From NCBI RefSeq assembly GCF_017654505.1, contig NC_054549.1, positions 24,118,969 to 24,182,968 of the forward strand: a stretch of DNA of 64,000 nucleotides. Direction: 5' to 3'. Shown here in pieces: positions 32,402-43,700 of the stretch. The notes under the pieces were generated by a model, which was given only the letters and a program-made list of their open reading frames with translations, was not told where the DNA came from and did no database searches. Origin of the DNA: Polyodon spathula. Its lineage: Eukaryota > Chordata > Actinopteri > Acipenseriformes > Polyodontidae. The translations under genes and the position numbers were made by a program. Every line of letters starts with the position of its first letter. The stretch's first letter is position 1.

Positions 32402-33644
32402 GTGAGGAAAGATAGGGGAGAGGTGAGGAGACATAGTGATGAGATAAGGAGAGAGGGTGAGCTGTGATAGATAGGGGGAGCGGTGAGGAGAGGGTGAGTG
32501 GTGAGGAGAGAGGGTGAGAGAGATGGGGAGAGGTGAGGAGAGGGGGAGGCATAGGGGAGAGGTGAGGAGGGACGGTTGGGTGGAGATGGGGCAGAGGTGA
32601 GCAGAAACTGGGAGAGGTGAGGAGGGACAGGGAGAGTGATAGAGGCATGTTGGTATTGATTTGTTCTGTTTCTTCCATTCCTCTTCAGTCCTACAGACTA
32701 TGAGAGGGTCATCGCAGCTATAAAGGCAGGTGGGTACGCTGGGGTTGCTTTCTTTGATTAATGTCTGCAGTGCATCTAATTCCATTCTTCATGGCAGTAG
32801 TGGAGTCCTCAAACATTGCCCCAGAACTAGTCTTCTAGGTCACATTATAAATCACATATGATGAATCAACCACTCATTGTTAATATTCCAGGCCATCTTT
32901 TCCCATCACCCTGTGCAAAGGCAGCATGGCTCAGCTTCGCTGTGGCTCCTCTGACATCTCCACTAGCAATAAGAGACACCCTAAACACAACATATTAACT
33001 TGCAGTACTTCAGCTTTCACACGATATATAATGGTTTCAAAAATAGTTTTACGTACATTTACAGAACATAATGAAAATGGATGGATTAAAAAATGGATGC
33101 AAAGTGAATTACAATAGAACCTGTCCCATCCGATGTAATTGGTTCTGGGGGGGGGGGGGGGGGTGTGTGTGGCAGGAAATGGCTGAGTGGTGACATCAGA
33201 CCAGAAGAAGGAACTGAACACACAGGCAAGGTAACTGCAGTTTCAAAAAGACGCGGGGTGCGCCACGTATTAAATAACAAAAATAATTAAAATATTTAAA
33301 CAAAAATAAATACTGCTCACAGAGCATAAAAATAAATAATCAAACAAAAATAATCACGAACACTAAACACTAAGGTCAGGCTGAGCGATCACCTTTACTG
33401 ATCCTTAGTTCTTTATAAATTCCTTCTCTTCTCTTCTCTTCTCTCTCCGCTCTCGTTCCGCCTCTCGAAGACCACACAGGGAGTGCAGAGAGCTGCAGGT
33501 GACCATCTCCCGATTAGCAACAAATTAATCACTTAATTCGGGAGATGGCCACCTTCTGCATGAGTTTTTAATATGGATGGGTCTTCCCATCCACGCTACA
33601 AAACAAACAAAACAACAAAACAAAACTTTTGACGTGTTTGCCAT

Positions 33645-33721
<77 letters not shown>

Positions 33722-36700
33722 CACAAACAAATACAAGATAACACAAACAATACAATTAAACAGCTGGGCTTTCCTACCGCCCTGCTACAGGGGGCTTCAG
33801 CTATGTGAATATATCGTAACTCTACATCGTTACACTACATTGTAGTGGCTTTATTAACGTGGGGCATTACAAATGAACACTGTCAGGTACATCAGTGTCT
33901 AAAACACCAAAGTGCGATATTGCATGTATACTATGCAAAGAAAATCAGTGAAAATGATTGAAAGAACTTGACAGTGTAATACAGCACCTGAATTACAAAC
34001 CAGCATTCCAGAAGCAGCTGTTACTGTGCTTTCTCATCCATGCCAAAATGAGTGCATGTTAAACCAGCAACAACATACAGTAGAGTATTGATATGAATCC
34101 CTTGATTCTTGTTTTTGTTTTATTGAACACAGTTAAACTGGGCAGTTTGTTTTATGTGTAGTATGTATAAAGTGACACTGAATTCACCAACATAGTCTTG
34201 TCTTTTTTTTAAATCTGCAACTGAATCGATGTTGTCCTGCTATGAGCTGTGCATTGATCAGTTTCAATCTGTGTTATTCAGCTGGTAGCAGCCTGTGTGA
34301 AAGATGCAAGCCAGAGGTCCATCGGTTAATAGAGGGGATCACACTGTGCCATAAATGAATGGGCAATGATTGTTTAATGTGGCGATAGACAAGTTCAATG
34401 ATTGTTTAATGTGGCAATAGACAAGTTCAATGATTGTTTAATGTGGCAATAGACAAGTTCATTTCTGTGAGTAAACTCCTATGTTCAGTGTGATTGTGTT
34501 ATAGGGAAGGGCTGGGGGAGGTGTGTTTGTTATGGTTAGAGTCCATTAACGGTGAAACAACTTCCAAAGGAAGGTTTCACTTGCAAGATATTGTACATGT
34601 TGTTCCTCCAGTTTTTAATTAACTCCTAATTTCTGAAAATAGAAATCAGTGGGATTGTGTCTGTTATGGTGAGGGTCCCAGGCTGTGTGATTGTGTGATT
34701 GTGTTTGTTATGGTGTGGTTCCTGGCAGTGTGATTGTGTGATTGTGTTTGTTATGGTGAGGGTCCCGGGCAGTGCGATTGTGTGATTGTGTTTGTTATGG
34801 TGAGGGTCCCGGGCAGTGTGACTATGTGATTGTGTTTGTTATGGTGTGAGTCCCAGGCAGTGTGACTATGTGATTGTGTTTGTTATGGTGTGGTTCCTAG
34901 CAGTGTGATTGTGTGATTGTGTTTGTTATGGTGAGGGTCCCGGGCAGTGTGACTATGTGATTGTGTTTGTTATGGTGTGAGTCCCAGGCAGTGTGATTGT
35001 GTGATTGTGTTTGTTATGGTGAGGGTCCCGGGCAGTGTGATTGTGTGATTGTGTTTGTTATGGTGAGGGTCCCGGGCAGTGTGATTGTGTGATTGTGTTT
35101 GTTATGGTGTGGGTCCCGGGCAGTGTGATTGTGTGATTGTGTTTGTTATGGTGAGGGTCCCGGGCAGTGTGATTGTGTGATTGTGTTTGTTATGGTGAGG
35201 GTCCCGGGCAGTGTGATTGTGTGATTGTGTTTGTTATGGTGAGGGTCCCGGGCAGTGTGATTGTGTGATTGTGTTTGTTATGGTGAGGGTCCCGGGCAGT
35301 GTGATTGTGTGATTGTGTTTGTTATGGTGAGGGTCCCGGCAGTGTGATTGTGTGATTGTGTTTGTTATGGTGAAGGTACCGGGCAGTGTGATTGTGTTTG
35401 TTATGGTGAGGATCCTGGATAGAGTGACTGTGTGATTCCTGTCTCAGGTGACGAGGACGGCCTGCTCAAGCTGACAGTTCACCGTCACGCATTTCAGGAA
35501 GCGGACGAGCATGGCTGGCTGCCGATCCATGAGGCTGCAGCCCAGAGCAACACCAACATCTTAAAACTCACCTTCCAAGGCAAGCGGCACTAGATCTGAT
35601 TGATTTTCATGACAGGTGTTGCTAGTACTAGGACAGCTGCTTCTCTTTTGTCAGGTTGGTCATCAGGTAAGGTAATACTGTAATTAGGTAAAGTTGATTG
35701 GATCCGGGGTTCTGTTGCTGCTGGTAGTTCTGTAACGCACACCCCTCTCCAACAGGTGACTAAATCCACAACAACTGGGGGTGCAGAATTTATTTTTCGC
35801 CCGAAATGAGTTCCTATAAGTGATATTGATGAGACTCTTGCAACATTCAGAGTGGCCGGCCTTTCAGAAACCCATTTCTGTGTGTGCAATATAGACCCAC
35901 CAGATACCGGCTAGCATTTTATAAGAGTATCATCCAGAACTATCAGTCTTCAATAATGCTGAATGTAGGAATACTTAAAGAAACTTTGACAAAGGAGATG
36001 GGACATGATAGTTATTGTTTAGTTCGTCTAATAAAAGATGTTACATCTCCTTCTCTTTGTCATACGGGTACCATTATCTATCAATGACTTAAGAAACTTA
36101 AAATCAATGACAAATGTTTTGAATAGAAGTCTTTTTCAATGTCTTCAGACATCAATTAGAAACCAACTGAAGACCAGTAAACTCAGTGAGACTTATTCCA
36201 GGTAAGTAACTCTGTTCAGACCAGAGACTGAGACTAGAGACTTAAAGGCTCCTATTGCTACTTCCTGATGATTTAGCAACACAAAGCAATTCCAGTGAGC
36301 AGGACTGGGTGCAAGAAGAATCCTGTCCCCTGCTGTAGCTGGCTTTCCTCAGATCAGATTCCATACATCTGAACAAAGCGTGCCATTGCTACAGCATGTG
36401 GAAGGGTGCCAATGCATTGAGGTGGTAAGAGAGTTCTTTCTGTGTGCTGGGCTTCATACTGTGTTCCACCTGATGCCTGTGTGCAGTGTGCTGATGTGAT
36501 GCTCACTGGGAGCTTGTCTCTTTCAGCCTCCTCCCCTAGTGTGTGCAATCTGATGACCCTGCGGGGAGAGACCCCCCTGTTCCTGGCTGTGGACCGCGGC
36601 CTGAGAGACAGCGCCACCTTCCTGCTGCTTAATAACTGCAGCCCCAACACCAAGAACGAGGAGGAGGACTCTCCCATAGTGGCAGGCAAGTGCACTGACC

Positions 36701-39700
36701 CACCAGCCTGCTGCTCCTGCAATGACACACATGCATACTTTTTTTATCAAATCCTTTCTGTGAAAAGAAAGTAAAACTGGTCATTTTACAATACTAGTGA
36801 GTGGGGGCTCCACCTCTGAGGAATCACCAACAGTAAAGGGTTGTTACAGTTAAAACTCTCTTTATAATAATCTGTTAAAAGTGTATACTGTTAATATAAA
36901 TAATCATTGCTATTATGTGTCTATTGTGATGTACTGTTATTGCAGAAATCTTGTATATACTGGTCAAGCAGTGAAATGTGCTGCACTTACTGGCTTGTGT
37001 AGTGGATGTCTATCTGTCTGTCAGCTTCTATGGTTTATTAAATTGAGACTATGAAACTCTGTGAGGAGGCTGTGTGTCACTCGGTTTATTAAATTGAGAT
37101 TATGAAACTCTGTGAGGAGGCTGTGTGTCACTTGATTTATTAAATTGAGTTTATGAAACTCTGTGAGGAGGCTGTGTGTCACTCGGTTTATTAAATTTAG
37201 TTTATGAAACTCTGTGAGGAGGCTGGAGGTCACTGACAGATGGTTTATTAAATTGAGATTATGAAGCTCTGTGAGGGGGCTGTGTGTCACTCGATTTATT
37301 AAATTGAGATTATGAAACTCTGTGAGGAGGCTGTGTGTCACTCAGTTTATTAAATTGAGTTTATGAAACTCTGTGAGGAGGCTGGAGGTCACTGACAGAT
37401 GGTTTATTAAATTGAGATTATGAAGCTCTCTGAGGGGGCTGTGTGTCACTCGATTTATTAAATTGAGATTATGAAACTCTGTGAGGAGGCTGTGTGTCAC
37501 TCGGTTTATTAAATTGAGATTATGAAACTCTGTGAGGGGGCTGCACGTCACTCAGTTTATTAAATTAAGATTATGAAGCTCTGTGAGGAGGCTGTGCGTC
37601 ACTCGGTTTATTAAATTGAGATTATGAAACTCTGTGAGGGGGCTGCGCGTTACTGGCAGGCTTGCCTCCCTGGCTCACTCACTTATTCCCTGGCAGTGTC
37701 TGCCGCAGCTGCTTGAAGGGGTGCAGTGCTGCTCCAGCGGTGTGAGAGGCCTATAGGAGCCGACCAGGGCTGTGCTGGATCACACAAGACCCTCTGAAAA
37801 TACAGCACAGTAACCTGCTGCCCCTGTGCACTGACTGCCCTTTACCCTGGTTCACACAGTGTGCTTACTGTGCTAAACCGGAGGTTGCCTCTTGTATGCC
37901 TCTTTTACTGCATTCCAGTCCAGAACCTTGTCCCCACCAGGTCCTTATTGTGCACAGTCCTGTTTCAATCACATCTTTAATAGTTTGAATGTACCTTGAT
38001 GTTCATTTATATCCTGGATTGGAATGGGATAAAAAAAGCCTCAGGTAAGTGCCACTGTAAAACACAATGCCTATAGTTACATGTGCCATTATAACAAAGC
38101 CCCTGACGTTGTGCCCCCCCCCAGCTGTAAAGAACGGCTCCTGTGAGCTGCTCTCTCTGCTAATCCGCTTCGGCGCTGATGTGAACCAGCAGGGGGCACA
38201 CCGGCGCACAGTGCTGCACGAGGCAGCTCGGCTGGGCCGCAAGGACGCCGTGGACCTGCTCCTCCGTTGTGGAGCCGACCCAGACCCCCGCAGCAGTTAC
38301 GGGCTCACCCCCTTGGCACTGGCGGCACAGTGTGGGCACACAGACATTGTCCAAGCGCTGTTGCAGAAAGGTAAGGCACACCTCTCTCTGCCTGAGAGGC
38401 TCCTTTGTCTGCGCCTGACGTATCACATTCACCTGCGACAGAAGTATGAACCAGCCCTAAGCTTAATGCAGCCATGTGCTCGCTATGTATTTTTCATCTT
38501 TCAATGGCAACATCACAGCAATGGCTATGTCAAGCTCTAAATTCAGAGCTCCTCACAGCAATGACAATGTTTAATCCATAAAATTAAAATAAATTACTTA
38601 ATTAAATCTATTATTGTAAGTAAATAGCTAATTTCGTGTGGTAGAACCATTGTGTATTTTATTTTTGATAATGAAGACCTAATGAGCTCTGTGTCTGCTG
38701 TCTCCCAGGAGTCTCTGTTGAGTCCCAGGCTCTGGACTCTGCTTCCATCCTGTTTGAAGCAGCTGCCTCGGGGAACCCCGACACCATCGCTCTGCTGCTG
38801 GAGTACGGAGCCGACGCTAACGTGCCCAAATACTCGGGACACCTGCCCATTCACCGCGTGGCATATCGAGGGCACCTGCTGTGAGTCACTGTGCACTGCA
38901 CCCACAGCAAAAAGAGACAAGCATGAACACATCTCTGCACCCACAGTACAGAGAGACAGGCATGAACACATCTCTGCACTGCACCCACAGCACAGAGAGA
39001 CAGGCATGAACACATCTCTGCACTGCACCCACAGCACAGAGAATCAAGTAGGAACACATCTCTGCACTGCACACACAGCGCAGAGAATCAAGCAGGAACA
39101 CATCTCTGCACTGTATCTACAGCACAGAGAATCAAACAGGAACACATATATGTCATTATGTACTGCATCACAATACATGTGCCACTTGTAAGACAGATGC
39201 CTTATTAATGATGGGCTGTTTTGTTACAATGTCATCAGCACATATTTATACATATTTATATTTATACTCAATCAGATTTATTGAACCTCAAGGTTGGTGA
39301 ATTCAGAAGCTCTGTATTGCCAAGTTATGTGCATAGGGTTTGCTGTAAACTTATTTCAGGGTCATTTGCGTTTTCAGTTGTATGAAGCAGAAACTTTGTA
39401 AAAAGAAGTTACTGGTGGAGGAGCTGCAGTGACTTCTTGGAAAAAAAACTATTTCGAATGTTTAGATTGCAACAAGGTAACTCTTCATGCTTTGTATCCC
39501 CTCCTCAGTATATACTATGGGAGGGACTAACTACAGTAAGGCAAGGACTAACTATACTCAGGGAGGGTTGCATTTTGCTAAATTGAGTTTCCCCTGGAAG
39601 AGAGATCCTGGATTTGTGCAGTGGTGCAGCCTGTGAGCCGGTGTGTGTTGTGTTGGTCCCAGTGCGCTGAAGCTGCTGATCCCGGTGACCGAGCGCTCGG

Positions 39701-40740
39701 CAGTGAAGGAGAGCGGCATGAGCCCCCTGCACTCTGCAGCTGCGGGGGGGCACCCGCAGTGCCTGGCCCTCCTCCTGCAGGCCGGCTACGACGTCAACGT
39801 CATGCTGGACCCCCACGTGCGCCGCGGCTACGATGACCTCAGGAAGTCCGCTCTGTACTTCGCTGTGTCCAACGGGGACCTGGCCTGCACGCAGCTGCTG
39901 CTGGAGGCCGGCGCGCTGCCCAACCAGGACCCCATCAACAGCCTACAGGTGGCGCTGCACCAGGGCAACCACTCACTCATCAGCCTGCTGCTGCGCCACG
40001 GGGCCAATGTGAACTACTACTGCCGTGTGAACACCACACACTTCCCCTCCGCTCTGCAATACGCACTGAAGGACGAGGCTGTGCTCAGGATGCTGCTGGG
40101 ATACGGATACGACGTGCAGCGCTGCTTCCACTGCCCGTACGGGGACCAGGCTCACCTGCCAGCAGACTACGAAGGCTGGAGCTCCGCCGTCATCAAGGAC
40201 ACCATGGTGGGTACTCACTGCGCAGCACCACGCTATACAGGGAACGTTTCATTCGCAACTGTTTTATTAGGATCTTTCATTTTCAATAAGGGTTTTCATT
40301 ACAGGGTTCCCACTTTTTTGTTTCAATTTTTTTCTATGTGTCAAAGATGATGGTTTTATTGTTCAAACTTAAATCTTAGGTATAAATACACTTAATGTAT
40401 TCATATAAAGTGTATTTATTACAACTTTTTTTACAAGTCCAGACATGTGTAAATGTTTTTTTCACATTTCGTATCTTCTGTAATAGTGGCTTGAATTAGA
40501 ATCCAATATGATGACAGTCTGAGGGAACATAAACCCTCAAAGAAAGAGTCGAGCATAAAGTTACGACTTACCGTCCATGTTCTCCAGGTCAAAAGAAGTG
40601 ATCCAGTATTAGGTATCCAGTCGGAGATATATCTTATTCTTATATGGGGAAAAGCGTTAGAACGACATGGTATATAGATTACTAATATATATTATATATA
40701 TATATATATATCTATATATATAGATATATATATATATATT

Positions 40741-40785
<45 letters not shown>

Positions 40786-43700
40786 CACACAACACAGTGC
40801 CTATAGAAAGTCTACACCCCCTTGAACTTTTTTTCATATTTTGTTGTGTCAGTGCCTCAGAGTTTCATGCATTTAAATGAGGATTTTTTCCCACTTATCT
40901 ACACACCATACTCCACACTGTTAAGGGGAAAAAAGTTTTTATTGAGAAAAAAATTATAAATTAAAAATACAAAACTGAAAGATCATAATTGGATAAGTCA
41001 CGACCCCCCTGAGTTAACACTTGGTGGAAGCACCTTTGCCAGCAATTACAGCTGTGAGTCTGTTGGGATAGGTCTCTACCAACTTTTCACACCTACGCAG
41101 ATTTGGCAATATTTGACCATTCTTCTTTACAAAACTGTTCAAGCTCTGTCAAGTTCTTTGGGAAGCGTTGATGGACAGCAATCTTCAAGTCATGCCACAA
41201 ATTGTTATCACATGCACACTTTGACCAGTCTTGGCCATAAAAGCCTGTAGCTCTTGCAAAGTTGCCATTGGCCTCTTGGTAGCCTCTCTGATCAGTCTCC
41301 TTCTTGCTCCGTCATCCAGTTTGGAGGGACGTCCTGATCTAGGCAGGGTCTTGGTGGTGCCATACACTTTCCGCTTCTTAATAATCATCTTGACCGTGCT
41401 CCAAGGGATATTCAAGGCCTTTGATATTTTTTTGTACCCATCCCCTGATCTGTGCCTTTCAACAACTTTGTCCCGGAGATCTTTTGAAAGCGCCGTGGTG
41501 CTCATGGTTGAGTCTTTGCTTTGAAATGCACTACCCAGCAGAGGGAACCTACAGGAACAGCTGAATTTATCCTGAAATCACGTGAATCACTACAATTTAA
41601 CACAAGTGGAGGCCACTTAACTTAGTATGTGATTTTGAAGGTGATTGGTTACACCTGAGCTAATTTAGGATTGCTATTACGAGGGGGGTGGACACTTATC
41701 CAACCAAGCTCTTTCAGTTTTTATTTTTAATTTATTTTCTACAAATGTCTAGAATATTTTTTTCACTTGGAAGTTGTGGGGTAGGATGTGTAAATAAATG
41801 TAAAAAAAAAATGCATTTTATTTCCAGACTATAAGACAACAAAGGGTGAAACATTTGAAAGGGGGTGTAGACTTTCTATAGGCTTTCTATAGGCACTGCA
41901 TATATCTGTCTTGCAAAAGTATTCAGACCCTCTCAGTTTTCACATTTTGTTGCTTTAAAGCTTGCAATCATTTCATTTCACATTGAATTTGTTCAGATCT
42001 TTTTGTGGGTTGTAGTAGTATATAGTATATAGAGTCTGAGAGAAAAAAATGACACCAAAGTTTGGTGCTTCTTTCATTTTTTTGGTGTGCAAGGTAATTA
42101 AACATGCAATCTTCAGGTGTGAAAAAGTTATTGCCCCCCTAGTTAACTCAACCCAATTAAAGGGATAATTAGGGTCAGCTGTTTGAATACTTTGGTTAAC
42201 AATCAGGCCTGATTTGGGCCAGCCCTGCCCAATATAAATCTGACTAACTTTGGCCCTTACCATCAGAGTGAAGTTGTCAGCACACAGGTTCTAAAGGCAC
42301 ATTGTGCCACAATCAAAAGAAATTCCTGAAGACCTCCAGAAAAAAAAAAAAAAGTTGTTGATGCCTATCAGTCTGGAAAGGGTTACGAAGCCATTTCTAA
42401 GGCTCTGGGGCTCCACCAAACCACAGTCAGAGCCATATTGTCCAAATGGAGAAAGTTTGAGACAGTAGTAAATTTTCCATTTTAAAATTTGTGAAATTGG
42501 AGTGGCCATCATGCCAAAATCTCTCCAAGAGCAAGGCGTAAAATTGTCCAGGAAGTCACAAAGAACCCTAGAACAACATCTAGGGATCTGCAGGCCTTTC
42601 TCGCCTCGGCTAAGGTCAGTGTTCATGACTCCACCATCAGAAAGACACTGGGCAAAAATGGGTTTCATGGCAGAGTAGCAAGGTGGAAACCACTGCTCAC
42701 TAAGAAGAACATGAATGCTCATCTCAAGTTTGCCAAAAAGCACCTGGATGATCCTCAAGAGTTCTGGAACAATGTTCTATGGACAGATGAGTCAAAAGTG
42801 GAACTTTTTGGCCAACATGGGCCCCGTTATGTTTGGCGAAAACCAAACACTGCATTCCACAGTAAGAACCTCATACCAACGGTCAAGCATGGTGGTGATA
42901 CTGTCATGATTTGGGGATGCTTTACTGCATCAGGACCTGGACGACTTGTCATCATTGAAGGAACCTTGAATTCTGCTCTGTATCAGAGAATTCTACAGGA
43001 AATTGTCAGGCCATCCGTCTGTGAGCTGAAGCTGAAGCACAACTGGACCTGAAATGAGCAGTTTATGCTCAAACCCACAAATGTCACTGAATTGAAGTAG
43101 TTCTGCATGAAGGGGTGGGCCAAAATTCCTCCATGGCACATGAGAGACTGATTAATAACTACAGGAAGGGTTTGGTTGTAGTTATTGCTGTAAACTGGCG
43201 TAATGAGTTATTGAGTCTAAGGGGGCTATTACTTTTTCACACGGGGACATTGGGTGTTGCATAACTTTCCTTTCTAAATAAATGAAGTATCAAAATTTTG
43301 TGTTATTTGTTCACTCAGGGTCCCTTTTATCTAATATTAGATTTTGGTTGAAGATCTGATAACATTGCGCCAAAAATATGCATAAAATCAGACAGGGGTC
43401 AAATACTTTTTCATGGTACTGTAATTTAATATGAAATAAAAATGGAAGTCATGATTGCATAAGTATTCAAACCCTTTGCTGTGGCAAACCTAAAGTAATT
43501 CAGGTGCACAAAATGACCTTAACGAGCCACACAATTATTTGTATGGCCTCTGTTTGTGTGCAATATGAGTGGTTCTCATGATTTCAGAATAAAAACACCT
43601 GTCTCTGTTAGGTTCCTTGGTCAGGTAGTGAATTTCAAGCAAAGACTCAACCAAGAAGACCAAGGAGCTTTCAAAGCAAGTCAGGGATAGAGTCATTGAA

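Noticed and set aside
37021..37551. Repeated minus-strand peptide ([15 protein letters not shown] units)
   Set aside because: A 51-bp minisatellite read in frame inside ASB14 intron 4.
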